DNA of 64,000 bases from an uncultured Porphyromonadaceae bacterium. GTDB taxonomy: Bacteria; Bacteroidota; Bacteroidia; Bacteroidales; Muribaculaceae. Of the stretch, positions 52,741 to 62,500 are shown piece after piece. The translations under genes were made by a program, and so were the position numbers. Position 1 is the stretch's first letter. Each line of letters opens with the position of its first letter. The notes under the pieces were generated by a model. That model saw only the letters and a list, made by a program, of their open reading frames with translations, made no database searches and was not told the origin of the DNA. Location of the stretch: the NCBI GenBank assembly GCA_902495245.1, contig CABUWI010000008.1, positions 1-64,000 on the forward strand, written 5' to 3'.

Positions 52741-53295
52741 ATGAACACACAGACTTCTTCGTTTATCGGACAGAGCCGCGCTTGGTGGGCCGTCCTGATT
52801 GTCGGCATTCTGATGGTGATTGCCGGATTCGCTTATTGGTTCTTTCCCGCTATCGGCTATGCGGTGGCTTCAGTACTGTTCGGCTGGATGCTGATTGCCA
52901 TCGGCATTGTGCAACTCTGCGTCTCGGCAGGCGCCAACCGGCCTCGCGGCTGGGGGTGGTGGCTGGCCGGCGGCGTGATTGACATGTTTGTCGGCTTCAT
53001 GCTGGTGCGCAGCATCACTCTGGCCGAGGCTGTCTTTCCCTACTTCCTCGCTTTTGTCTTCATCTTCTGGGGCGTAAGCGCGCTGGTCGGTTCGGTCTAT
53101 TCGCGCCGCCGCAAATACTGGTGGCTGCAGCTCATCAACGGCGTCTTGCTGCTGGTCATCGGTTTCTTCTTCCTTGAAGCCGGCTATCTGCAGAACATGG
53201 TCAACGTCAGCTTCCTGACCTCGCTTGCCTTCATCTACTGGGGCTTCACCCTGGCCATGGGCTCTTACGACATGAAACCCGTCTCGACCAAATGA
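52741..53295 (+). CDS. HdeD family membrane protein (DUF308)
   Basis: A 184-residue inner-membrane protein with six hydrophobic segments in repeated pairs (GILMVIAGFAYWFFPAIGYA, FGWMLIAIGIVQL, LINGVLLLVIGFFFLEAG). HdeD supports acid resistance at high cell density in E. coli; the role in Bacteroidota is unknown. It is a single gene with an AT-rich leader. Confidence 0.85.
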   Translation: MNTQTSSFIGQSRAWWAVLIVGILMVIAGFAYWFFPAIGYAVASVLFGWMLIAIGIVQLCVSAGANRPRGWGWWLAGGVIDMFVGFMLVRSITLAEAVFPYFLAFVFIFWGVSALVGSVYSRRRKYWWLQLINGVLLLVIGFFFLEAGYLQNMVNVSFLTSLAFIYWGFTLAMGSYDMKPVSTK

Positions 53296-53338
53296 CCGAC
53301 AAGACGGTAAGTCCCCTTTGACTGACAACTTATTCAGG

Positions 53339-53374
53339 CCGTGGAGGCTCGAAACATCGGGCTTCCGCGGTTTG
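53339..53374 (+). terminator. possible terminator after HdeD
   Basis: CCGTGGAGGC (53339-53348) can pair with GCTTCCGCGG (53361-53370), with two G-U pairs and a 12-base loop, followed by TTTGG. It is weaker than others in the window. The remaining bases to 53405 show no clear -7 box. Confidence 0.4.
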
Positions 53375-53405
53375 GCATTACTAAACTAATCCATCTTAAT
53401 CAGCT

Positions 53406-54434
53406 ATGAACAAGATTTTTACTCTCGCGGCGGTGCTCGCAACTGCGTTTGCAGCCTCAGCCGCCGAAACCAACGACTCGATTAACGTTGTCATCACCGA
53501 TGCGGCCAAGGCGCCGCGACTGGTGCTTCGCGGTGCCGACGGCACTTTTCCCGCCGAAAGCGCCATCGACGACTCCAACTCCATCGTCATGACGCTGAGC
53601 GATTACGGCTACATTGCAAGCGATGTCGAAATCTCGACCGGCGGCTTCCTGTTTTACGCGCCGATGCCGGCCACTGACTCCGACCAGGTCGACTGGCCGC
53701 GTGCCTATCTCGGCGTGGCGCCCTGGGCCGAACCCGTGATAATGCGTTATCTCAATCCGCTATATCGCATTCTGCAATCTGCCGACGAGGCTTACGTCCC
53801 CATAGCCGACGGCTCCTACGACATTCACTACTTCACGCGCAAGCAGCAGTCCGCCATGGCCGACCAGTATTACGAGCTGTTCAGCATTGTGCGCGCTGAC
53901 GACCCCGAACCCTCCGACCAGCCGCCCCACATGTTCCTGGTCAGCCCCGAGAATGAGGCTGTCGCCATTTCGACCACGGAGACTCCCGGAGTCTATGAAG
54001 CCGACATCGTGCTTGCCAGCGCCGAATTCAAAGTGTGCTATCAGAGTCAGGGCTACTATATTCCGGCCTTCGCTTTCGGCCCGGCTTCGGCCTCTGAAGT
54101 TTACAGCGGACAAACCTACGGCATGACCTATGGCATGAACACCTATAAGCCCTTCACTCTGGCCATGGCTGCGCTCACCGATGACGACAGCGACACGATG
54201 CTTGCCGTCGGCGACAAGGCCAAGGTCAGAATCTCGTTCGACGGAGATGTGGAAACCATGACGATTACCCGCATTGACGACCCCGTAACGACGATAACCG
54301 AAATCAGCGGCGAACCCGGCGCCGGAGGCGAGTGGTTCACCGTTTCGGGCATTCGCGTGCCTGCTCCCGGAGGTCGCCACGGCATTTATCTGGTCAAAGG
54401 AGCCGACGGCGCGGTTGCAAAAAAAATCCGCTGA
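53406..54434 (+). CDS. secreted protein of unknown function with sorting tail
   Basis: A 342-residue exported protein (signal peptide MNKIFTLAAVLATAFAASA). It is beta-rich, with regularly spaced aromatics (GGFLFYAPMP, YELFSIVRADDPEP, YYIPAFAFGPASAS). Its C-terminus, TVSGIRVPAPGGRHGIYLVK, resembles a type IX secretion-like sorting tail and matches the ends of the proteins coded at 42375 and 43653. I do not recognise the family; a SusE/F-like carbohydrate-binding fold is a remote possibility. Confidence 0.6.
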   Translation: MNKIFTLAAVLATAFAASAAETNDSINVVITDAAKAPRLVLRGADGTFPAESAIDDSNSIVMTLSDYGYIASDVEISTGGFLFYAPMPATDSDQVDWPRAYLGVAPWAEPVIMRYLNPLYRILQSADEAYVPIADGSYDIHYFTRKQQSAMADQYYELFSIVRADDPEPSDQPPHMFLVSPENEAVAISTTETPGVYEADIVLASAEFKVCYQSQGYYIPAFAFGPASASEVYSGQTYGMTYGMNTYKPFTLAMAALTDDDSDTMLAVGDKAKVRISFDGDVETMTITRIDDPVTTITEISGEPGAGGEWFTVSGIRVPAPGGRHGIYLVKGADGAVAKKIR

Positions 54435-54438
54435 TTTC

Positions 54439-54469
54439 TTTCGCGGGCGCGAAAAAAGTTGTAACTTTG
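54439..54469 (+). promoter_or_regulatory. promoter of the Trp/Gly-rich protein gene
   Basis: TTTC (54439-54442), 19 bases, then TAACTTTG (54462-54469). The spacer contains a dyad, TTTCGC-GGGC-GCGAAA (54439-54454), that may form a small hairpin or bind a regulator. The leader to 54562 is about 85 bases and AT-rich. Confidence 0.6.
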
Positions 54470-54561
54470 TCGAATCAACGGTTAAACCTTATGCTATTTC
54501 TCACGTCAGTTTAAGGTAGAAGCCAATATTTACGACAATTAACAAAGAAAGGTCAAGACTT

Positions 54562-55884
54562 ATGAAATCCACGACTTCACGCAGATTGTTGCTGCTCGGC
54601 GGTGTATTCGCCCTGTTCTCGGGCGCAGCCGTGGCTCAGGACTATTTTGACGATGACATCTATTTCGATGCTTCTAAGTCGAAAAAGGCCAAAACCGAGC
54701 GACGCGCGTCGTCTCAGACGTCTGCGACTAAGACAACAACCGCACCCGCTGCGCCCTCGCGCACCGTTTCGAGTCAAAACTCCGGTTCGACATTCTACGG
54801 CGTTCCGACTCACTACGGCCAGTCCGCTCCCCGTCAGGCAACTGCCGGCTCCGTGCGCGATGTCGACGAATATAACCGCCGCGGCAGTTACAAGCCTGTC
54901 AAGGAGCAATCTGCCGACCTGGGCGACAATTTCACCTACACACGCCGCATCGAGCAGTTCTCGAATCCTGACATTGTGGTGAACTCGAACGATGACGACC
55001 TGAAATATTACTACACCTATGCCAACGACGAACTGGCCGCCACAAACGGCTATTCGTCCACGCCCACAACAATCAATATCTACGTCGACAGCTATGACCC
55101 CTGGGACAACTTCTGGAATCCCTACTATTACTCTTCGGCGTGGTCGTGGGCCTGGCGTCCGGCTTACTATAACCCCTGGTGGAGCTATAACTACTATTGG
55201 GGCTTCGGACCTTCGTGGAGCATAGGCTGGAACTCATGGTGGGGCCCGTCGTTCAACTGGACGTGGGGACCCGCATGGGGCTGGAGCTCGCCTTCGTGGG
55301 GTTGGGGACCCTCGTGGGGCTGGGGACCCGGCTGGGGCTGGAATCCTCCCCGTCCTCCTCACCACCACCCCGACAACGGCTGGAACAACGGCGGCCACCG
55401 TCCCGGCGGCTGGGCAGGCCCCGGCGCCACGACGGCTCCCGGACGCCGCCCCGGCTCGACCCTCAGCTCGGGCCGCACCGGCAACCGCTCGGGTCTGCGC
55501 CCCTCGGGCATGCGTCCGTCAACGCGGCTCAACAACGGAGGCTCCTCGTCGTCTAACGGCCGGCGCCCTTCGGCCGGCGGCAGCTACGGCACCTCGTCGG
55601 GACGCTATAACGGCAGCACCGTCTCCGGAGTCCGCTCGTCGAGCACTCCCCGCTCGTCAGGCTCGTCAACCCGCTCGTCGTCAGGCGCGACCAACCGTTC
55701 TTCTTCCTCCTCGTCGGGCTATCGCAGCTCGTCCTCGTCGTCCGGACGCTCGTCGGGCAGCTACAACAGCAGCCGCCGCAGCAGTTCATATCGCTCGAGC
55801 GGCAGCAGCTTCGGAGGCGGAAGCCGCGGCAGCGGCGGTGGCGCAGGTCGCAGCAGCGGCGGAGGTCGCAGCGGACGCCACTGA
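54562..55884 (+). CDS. secreted Trp/Gly-rich and Ser/Arg-rich protein
   Basis: A 440-residue exported low-complexity protein. A signal peptide (to about AVAQ, residue 26) is followed by a Ser/Thr/Lys-rich section, then a region (about 175-263) with about 22 tryptophans and many Tyr and Gly, arranged as repeats such as WGWGPSWGWGPGWGW. The C-terminal 175 residues are almost entirely Gly, Ser and Arg (SRRSSSYRSSGSSFGGG). No enzyme motif is seen. The composition suggests a flexible, perhaps self-associating envelope or matrix protein. It lies 45 bases ahead of the FadL-type gene, so a shared role at the outer membrane is likely. The DNA in the Trp region is also repetitive. Confidence 0.75.
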   Translation: MKSTTSRRLLLLGGVFALFSGAAVAQDYFDDDIYFDASKSKKAKTERRASSQTSATKTTTAPAAPSRTVSSQNSGSTFYGVPTHYGQSAPRQATAGSVRDVDEYNRRGSYKPVKEQSADLGDNFTYTRRIEQFSNPDIVVNSNDDDLKYYYTYANDELAATNGYSSTPTTINIYVDSYDPWDNFWNPYYYSSAWSWAWRPAYYNPWWSYNYYWGFGPSWSIGWNSWWGPSFNWTWGPAWGWSSPSWGWGPSWGWGPGWGWNPPRPPHHHPDNGWNNGGHRPGGWAGPGATTAPGRRPGSTLSSGRTGNRSGLRPSGMRPSTRLNNGGSSSSNGRRPSAGGSYGTSSGRYNGSTVSGVRSSSTPRSSGSSTRSSSGATNRSSSSSSGYRSSSSSSGRSSGSYNSSRRSSSYRSSGSSFGGGSRGSGGGAGRSSGGGRSGRH

Positions 55885-55929
55885 TTTTTGACTGATTAAA
55901 ACAGAGAAACATATATTATCATTTTCGTC

Positions 55930-57663
55930 ATGAACACGAAGGTAAAATATATATCGGTTTTGGCTGTTGTCGCGCTCGGCGCGACAACAGCGGCCCGCGC
56001 CCAAAGCGCCATGGACGCCTACACCCTGTCGCAGACACAGCTGCGCGGCACGGCGCGCTTCCTTTCGATGGGCGGAGCGTTCGGCGCCCTGGGCGGCGAC
56101 CTGTCGACCCTCAACCAGAATCCCGCAGGCATCGGAGTTTATCGCGGCAGCGAAATCGGCGCCACGCTCGACATCGACTTCCAGCGCTCCACGCTGCAGA
56201 ACACCGGCAATCCGCAGGGCGACTTCACGAACACGCAGACCCGCGCAGCCTGCAACAACTTTGGCTATGTCGGCTCGGTGGCGCTTTCAAGCCCCGTGAT
56301 GCCCTACTTCCAGTGGGGCGTAACCTATAACCGCATCAACTCGTTCGAGCGTGCCTATCGCGGCTACTTCCCCACTCTCGACACTTCGTGGACCAACTAT
56401 GTGGCCTCCGTGTCGGGCGGCAACGCTGCCGCCGACCTGTGGGGCAACGATGACTATGACCCGTTCTTCCAGTCTGACGTGCCCTGGATTTCGGCTCTCG
56501 CCTTCAACTCCTATCTGATATCCGAAAATCCGGGATATAATCCCAACGAGGACTATCCGCAATATCTTGGCCTCTATCAGAACGGCTCGGAAGCGAACGC
56601 CGACATTCAGGTGCGCGAAAAGGGCTATGTCGACGAATACTCAATCAACTTCGGCGGCAATTTCGCCAACATGGTCTACTGGGGACTCGGCTTCGGCATC
56701 ACCGACCTGAGTTTCAGCCGCTGGAGCTACTATAGCGAACAGGTTTCGGGCGCTCTGGTGCCCTCCGAGGTTGATCCGTCGACACAGCAGCCTCTGGGCC
56801 ACACCACCGGTGCCGCCGAGTGGGGCATCGAAAATTACCAGCAGATGTCTGGCACCGGTTTCAACGTCAAGTTCGGCTTGATTTTCAAACCGATCAACGA
56901 GCTGCGCCTGGGCCTGGCCGTGCACACCCCCACGTGGTATGCGCTTAACTTCAGCCAGAGTGCCTGGACCGACTACGACCTCTGGTGGATTGACCGCTAC
57001 ACGGTCGACGGTCAGCACTATGCCGACGAGGTGCACACCAGCAACTACTCAGGTCAGCCTTACAGCACCGACAACCCCTATGCCGCTACGGGCGACGGCT
57101 ATTTCAGCCGCCACATGAAGACGCCCTGGCGCCTCATGGCCTCGGCAGCAGGCGTAATCGGCGGCCGCTTCATCTTGTCGGCCGACTATGTCTACGAGGC
57201 CTATCCTTCGATGACGTTCAGCGATGATTATGGCGAGATGACGGAAGTGACCAACGACATCAAACAGTATTATCAGCCCTCTCACGAGTTGCGTCTCGGC
57301 GCCGAGTTCCGCGTAACGCCCCGATTCAGCGTGCGCGCCGGCTATAACTACAAGTCGACCGGCGCGAAGCAGACCGCGCGCGACGGCATGGACTACGTCT
57401 ACACCACCGGCACTCAGACTCTTTACACGTTCGACGGCGACCGTCAGAACGTGTCCTGCGGCCTCGGCTACCGCTTCGGCGGCTTCTACATCGACGCGGC
57501 CTATATCCACTCCACTCAGACCAACACCTGGAGCCCCTTCACGGCCTTCCCCCGCTCGGCCAACGCCGAATATGCCCTCGACGGTAGCGCCGTCGGCGGA
57601 CCTCGCGCCAAGCTGCGCGACACCCGCAATCACCTTGTGCTCACTTTGGGCTACAAGTTCTAA
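55930..57663 (+). CDS. FadL/TodX-family outer-membrane barrel
   Basis: A 577-residue outer-membrane protein with a signal peptide (SVLAVVALGATTAARA, then QSA). The N-terminal hatch segment FLSMGGAFGALGGDLSTLNQ with NPAGIGVYRGSE is the signature of the OmpP1/FadL/TodX family, and the rest is amphipathic strands ending in LVLTLGYKF with a terminal Phe. In Bacteroidales such proteins are often annotated as hemin receptors without proof; FadL relatives carry hydrophobic compounds. Its stop overlaps the end of the convergent FKBP gene by four bases. Confidence 0.85.
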   Translation: MNTKVKYISVLAVVALGATTAARAQSAMDAYTLSQTQLRGTARFLSMGGAFGALGGDLSTLNQNPAGIGVYRGSEIGATLDIDFQRSTLQNTGNPQGDFTNTQTRAACNNFGYVGSVALSSPVMPYFQWGVTYNRINSFERAYRGYFPTLDTSWTNYVASVSGGNAAADLWGNDDYDPFFQSDVPWISALAFNSYLISENPGYNPNEDYPQYLGLYQNGSEANADIQVREKGYVDEYSINFGGNFANMVYWGLGFGITDLSFSRWSYYSEQVSGALVPSEVDPSTQQPLGHTTGAAEWGIENYQQMSGTGFNVKFGLIFKPINELRLGLAVHTPTWYALNFSQSAWTDYDLWWIDRYTVDGQHYADEVHTSNYSGQPYSTDNPYAATGDGYFSRHMKTPWRLMASAAGVIGGRFILSADYVYEAYPSMTFSDDYGEMTEVTNDIKQYYQPSHELRLGAEFRVTPRFSVRAGYNYKSTGAKQTARDGMDYVYTTGTQTLYTFDGDRQNVSCGLGYRFGGFYIDAAYIHSTQTNTWSPFTAFPRSANAEYALDGSAVGGPRAKLRDTRNHLVLTLGYKF

Positions 57664-58058
57664 GCGAAGCCAAGCAATTCTATTTCGAAAATGAGAGTTG
57701 AGCCGCCGGGAATGCTCGGTTGGCTCAACTTGCCATATCCCTGTTCGGCGGGAATGTAGATTTCCCATTTGTCGCCGACGTGCATCTGCTGCAGGGCTAT
57801 GATCCAGCCCGCAATCAGGCCGCGCAGCCTGAAGGCCGGCGCCACGCCGCCCCGGCTGCTGTCAAAGGTCTTGCCGTTGATGGTCTTGCCGGTGTAGTGC
57901 ACCGAAACCACGCTGTTGCGCCCCGGGCAGGCGCCGCGGGCGTTGCCCGACTTGATAATTTTGTAAAAAATCCCTTTGTCGAGGGGGCGCACGCCCTGTT
58001 CGCCGGCTTTTTCGCGGAGCCAGTTGCGGTTCTTTTCAATGTATTCCTGTTTTGCCAT
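57660..58058 (-). CDS. FKBP-type peptidyl-prolyl isomerase
   Basis: A 132-residue protein consisting of an N-terminal helix (KNRNWLREKAGEQGV) and one FKBP domain (VSVHYTGKTINGKTFDSS, AGWIIALQQMHVGDKWEIYI, GSTLIFEIELL). There is no signal peptide or lipobox, so a cytoplasmic location is likely. It is the last gene of the minus-strand leu cluster, 15 bases after MazG. Confidence 0.93.
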   Translation of the reverse strand: MAKQEYIEKNRNWLREKAGEQGVRPLDKGIFYKIIKSGNARGACPGRNSVVSVHYTGKTINGKTFDSSRGGVAPAFRLRGLIAGWIIALQQMHVGDKWEIYIPAEQGYGKLSQPSIPGGSTLIFEIELLGFA

Positions 58059-58073
58059 AGGGCGATGTCGGGT

Positions 58074-58400
58074 CTATCGGTTGTCGCCGTCGCCGTGGAT
58101 CATGTTTCGGCGCTGACGCGAGCGAATTTTGTCGATATTGATTCGGGCAATCTCGTCGAGGCTGATGTCGAGTTCGCGTGCAAGCGATGCCAGATACCAC
58201 AGCACGTCGCCCGCCTCTTTGGCAATTTCCAGCCGCGCCTCGGCGTCAAACACGCCGCCGCGGTCGCGAATCACTTTCTTGACCTTGTCGACCACTTCGC
58301 CGGCCTCGCCCGTCAGGCCGAGCACGGGGTAGACCGGGCCGCTCTCCTGCGGGTAGATGGCCGTCTGCATGGCCTCTTGCTGATATTCGTCAAATGTCAT
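58074..58400 (-). CDS. MazG-like nucleotide pyrophosphohydrolase
   Basis: A 108-residue all-alpha NTP-PPase of the short MazG type, with the metal-binding residues in GLTGEAGEVVDKVKK and EAGDVLWYLASLA. Such enzymes remove non-canonical or excess NTPs. The start ATG at 58400 overlaps the end of the sulfatase-maturase gene (ATGA). The longer upstream frame lacks family similarity. Confidence 0.9.
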   Translation of the reverse strand: MTFDEYQQEAMQTAIYPQESGPVYPVLGLTGEAGEVVDKVKKVIRDRGGVFDAEARLEIAKEAGDVLWYLASLARELDISLDEIARINIDKIRSRQRRNMIHGDGDNR

Positions 58401-59599
58401 TGTGTCTGAAATTTTTTCATGACGTTGGCGGGGGCGCGGCCCTCGCGCAGCTCGTCGCGCATGAAGTCCATGTAGGGCGCCACGTGGGCGAAGAATTTCC
58501 TGTAGCCCTCGCAGAGATAGTTGAGCGGCTTGCCGTCGGCCGCGCGGGCAATGCGGTTTTTGGGGCATTCGCCGTTGCAGGCAAAGAGCCAGCGGCAGTC
58601 GCGACACTGCTGCGGCAGCGTCAGGCGCTTTGCGGCGCCGAAGGCCCGCTGGCGCTCGGAGGTCATCATTTCGATGAAGGTGTTTTCGCGAATGTTGCCG
58701 AGCCGGTATTGCGGAAAGACGAAGTGGTCGCAACTGTAGACGGTGCCGTCATGCTCCATCACGGCGGCATGGCCGCACTCGGCGGCGAGCGAGCACACGC
58801 CCGGCATCATGCCGCACCAGTTGGCCAGCGTCGAGTCGAAAAGCTGAATGAACACTTTGCCGACGTCTTCCTTGACCCACAGGTCGAACAGCCGGCACAG
58901 AAAGTCGCCCCACTGTTCGGGCAACACCGAGAAGTCGGCCAGCGTGCCGCGCTCGATGGGCGCGGCTATGTCGTCGCTTGCCGTCAGGCGCTCGACGATG
59001 GGCGCGAACTGAATGTAGCGGCAGTCAATCGACTTGAAGAAGGCATAGAATTCGTCGGGGTGGTCGGCGTTGAAGTCGTTGATGACAGCCATGGCGTTCC
59101 AGTCGACGCCATGGGCGTTGAGCATGCGCACGGCCCGCATCACTCGCATGAACGACGGCTTGCCGTCGCGCGAGCGGCGATATTCGTCGTGGAACTCCTG
59201 CGGACCGTCGATGCTCAGCCCCACAAGCCAGTTGTTCTCGCGCAGAAAGCGACACCACTCGTCGGTGAGCATCGTGCCGTTGGTCTGCAGGCAGTTGAGC
59301 ACGCGCCGGCCGCCGCCGTATTTCTTTTGCAGTTCAAGGGCCTTGCGGTAGAATGACAGCGGACGGACCAGCGGGTCGCCGCCGTGCCACGTGAAGTTGA
59401 CCTCGTCGGCCGTCTGCGCCTCGAAATATCGCCTGACGTACAGTTCCAGCATCTCGTCGGTCATGAAGAATTTCGATTCAGACGGGTCGTAGAATCGCTG
59501 CTTGTCGAGATAGTAGCAGTAGCTGCACGCCAGGTTACAGGTCGAGCCGGCCGGCTTGGCCATCACGTAGAGCGGTTTGTTGTCAAACGGGTTGTGCAT
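58397..59599 (-). CDS. anaerobic sulfatase-maturating enzyme
   Basis: A 400-residue radical SAM protein. The SAM cluster is Cys21-x3-Cys25-x2-Cys28 (CNLACSYCYY); further cysteines in the C-terminal SPASM domain include CRDCRWLFACNGECPKNR. It converts an active-site Cys or Ser of sulfatases to formylglycine without oxygen. In gut Bacteroidetes one such enzyme often serves many sulfatases, including those for mucin and host glycans. No sulfatase is in this window. It follows the protease gene with no gap. Confidence 0.93.
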   Translation of the reverse strand: MHNPFDNKPLYVMAKPAGSTCNLACSYCYYLDKQRFYDPSESKFFMTDEMLELYVRRYFEAQTADEVNFTWHGGDPLVRPLSFYRKALELQKKYGGGRRVLNCLQTNGTMLTDEWCRFLRENNWLVGLSIDGPQEFHDEYRRSRDGKPSFMRVMRAVRMLNAHGVDWNAMAVINDFNADHPDEFYAFFKSIDCRYIQFAPIVERLTASDDIAAPIERGTLADFSVLPEQWGDFLCRLFDLWVKEDVGKVFIQLFDSTLANWCGMMPGVCSLAAECGHAAVMEHDGTVYSCDHFVFPQYRLGNIRENTFIEMMTSERQRAFGAAKRLTLPQQCRDCRWLFACNGECPKNRIARAADGKPLNYLCEGYRKFFAHVAPYMDFMRDELREGRAPANVMKKFQTQ

Positions 59600-62500
59600 T
59601 TATTTCTTTTCGAGCTGGTCGAGCAGGGTGCGTACCGCGCCCGAAAGCTGGGCGTCGTTGCCCTCGAGCACTTCGGCGGGGTTGTTGTAGATAATCACGT
59701 CGGGGTTGAGCTGCTTGTTTTCGAGCACGTTGCCCTGCATGTCCATCGACGTTACCTGCGGAATGCCGAAGATAATCGACGGGTCGACCTGATTCTCCCA
59801 CCACACGGCGGTCATTGTGCCGGGAATCGGAGCGCCGACAACCTTGCCCAGACCGAGAGTCTGGTAGGTGTAGGGGGTACCGTGGGCGTCGGAGTAGTTG
59901 CTCTCGTTGACGAGCATCACCGACGGTTTGGTCCACTGCGTAAAGGGTTCGGAGCCGATATACTGGCCGCGGGGCACGAACCTGACGTATTCCTTGCCGC
60001 CCAGAAGCAGGGCGATGTCGTTGTGGAGCCAACCGCCGCCGTTCCAGCGCGTGTCAACGACCACGGCCTCGCGGTTGCGGTACTTGCCGAGCAGTTCGGA
60101 GAACACCGTGCGGAAGCTGGGCGAGTCCATGCCCTCGATGTGCACGTAGCCGATGCGGCCGCCCGAAATGCTGTCGACAACCGCCTGGTTCCGTTCGACC
60201 CAGCGGCGGTAGAGCAGGTCGGAGAGCGTGCCCGACGAGATGGGCTTCACCATGATGTCTTCGGTCTTTCCGCCTTTGCGCTTCACGGTGAGGCGCGTGC
60301 GCTTGCCGGCGCGGCCGTCGAGCAGGGGGAAGTAGTCTGCGCCGGCCTTGATTTCCTTGCCGTCGATGGCCAGGATAATGTCGCCGGGCTTGACGCCTGC
60401 CTTTTTGGTCGAGAGCGGGCCGCGGTTGATGACCTCGCTCACCTTCAGGCCGTCGCCGGTGTAGGCGGGGTCGAAAAACGCGCCGAGGTTTGCGGTGGGA
60501 CGCGAGGCGCCGCTGCCGTAGTAGCGGCCGCCGGTGTGGCTGGCGTTGAGTTCGCCCAGAATCTCGCTGAGCATGTCGGCGAAGTCATAGCCGTTGTCTA
60601 TGTGGGGCAGGAAGCGGCGGTATTCGCGGCCGTAGAAGTCCCAGTCGACGCCGTGGAGGTTCGGGTCATAGAATTTGTCTTTGACCTGCTTGTGCATGTG
60701 GTTGAAGATGTATTCGCGCTCGGCGGCGGGACTGTAGTCGCTTTCGGCCACGAATTCAATGTCTTTCTTGTCGCCGCCGGCAAGCGAAATCTTTGCCAGC
60801 TGCCAGCCGTCAAGATAGATGTTCTCGCCTTTGGCGTCGGGCTCGATGTTGCTGTAGCCTGCGCCCTTGGTCAGCACCTTGGTGTCGCCCTTGCGAATGT
60901 CTCTGACCCAGAGGTCGCCGTCGCGCAGATAGTAGAACTTGGTGCCGTCGTTGCTCAGAAGATAGTCGCCATACCAGGCGGCGCCGGGGGTGAGGCGGGC
61001 TACACGATATTTTGCGTTTGCAAGGTCAAACTCGAGCGGTTTCACCTTTTTCTTCTTGTCTTTATCTTCTTTCTCTTCGTCTTTTTTCTCGTCTTTTTTG
61101 TCATCTTTCTTAGCCTCGTCGTCAAGAGCAGCCTCTTCCTCGGTCATGCGGAAGCGGTCATATGCCTCGGGGTCGAGGAACATGGCGTAGACATCGCGTT
61201 GCGAGCCCCACGAGCCGTGGCTGCGATAGCCGTTGCGGTCGGTCGACCAGACAATGGCCTTGCCGCCCATGGCCCAGTGGGCGCCGCCGTCGCTGTAGCC
61301 GCTCTCGGTCAGGTCAACCACCTCCGAGCCGTCGGCCTTGACAAGGGCGATGTCGGTGTTGTTCCAGCCGCCGATGCCGATGTAGTCGGCCAGGAGCCAG
61401 CGGCTGTCGGGCGACCACTCGAAGCTGACGTCGCCGTCGGTGTAGCTGTAGTTGAATTTGCCGTCGAGCGCCGTAACGGGTTTCTTCTTGCCGTCGGCGT
61501 CGATTACGCGCAGGGCGGTGCGGTTTTCAAGAAAAGCGATGCTCTTGCCGTCGGGCGAGAAAGCGGGCTGGAAGGCCGGCAGCGAGTCGGGCGAGCGGTA
61601 AACGAGTTCTTCGTTGATTTTGGTGGAGTATGTGAAGTTCTTTTCGTCTTTGTCGGCAATGGTGGCCTTGAAGAGCTGCCACAGGCCGCCGCGCTCCGAG
61701 TCGTAGACCAGCGAGCGGCCGTCGGGCGCGAAGTCGACGTTGCGCTCCTGTTCGGGCGTGTTGGTTATCTGCTTGGTGGTCTTGTATTTCACTGAGGTAA
61801 CGTAGACGTCGCCGCGATGAATGAAGGCCACTTCGTCGCCGTCGGGGCTGACGCTGACCGAAGAGCCGTTATAGCCCGACGAGCGCTTGATGATGTCGGG
61901 GCGATAGGCGTCGGCAATGATGCTGACGTCCACTTTTTTCGGTTCCGCGGCGCCGGGGGCCAGCGTGTAGAGCTCGCCGTTCCAGCTGAAGGCCAGAGTG
62001 CCGTCGTTGGCCGCCGAGAGCGAGCGCACGGGGTGGTTGGTCAGCGAGGTCAGCGCCGTGGCCTTGTCCGAGTTGAGGGCGCGGCGGTGAACGTTCATCG
62101 TGCCGTTGCCGTCTTCGCTGATATAGTAGAACTCGTTGCCGCCGGGCGCCCAGACGGGTTCCTGGTTCTGCACGTTCGAGAAGGTCTGGCGCTTGAACGT
62201 GCCGTTGCGGTCAAGCAGCCAGATGTCGGCCGTGCCGCTCGAGTGTTCGTGCTTGCGGCGCACGTCTTCAAAGCCCTTGCGGTCTTGAAACAGAATGTCG
62301 CCGGCGGCATTGATGCTGATGGCGTTCATCGGCCACGAAACAACCATTTCGGGACGCCCGGGGTTGAGGGTCGACACTTTGTAGATCTGGTCGGTAAACG
62401 AGCCTTGGGCGGCCTTGGAGTCAGGCATCAGGCGCGCCGAGAAGTAGACGGTGTCATTGCCGGCCCAGGCGCGCAGGGTCTCGCTGCCGCTGTTGGTGGT

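Noticed and set aside
55200..55345. Frameshift or assembly error in the repetitive Trp/Gly-coding DNA
   Set aside because: The reading frame stays open through the repeats and on to the Gly/Ser/Arg end, and the alternative frames give no better product.
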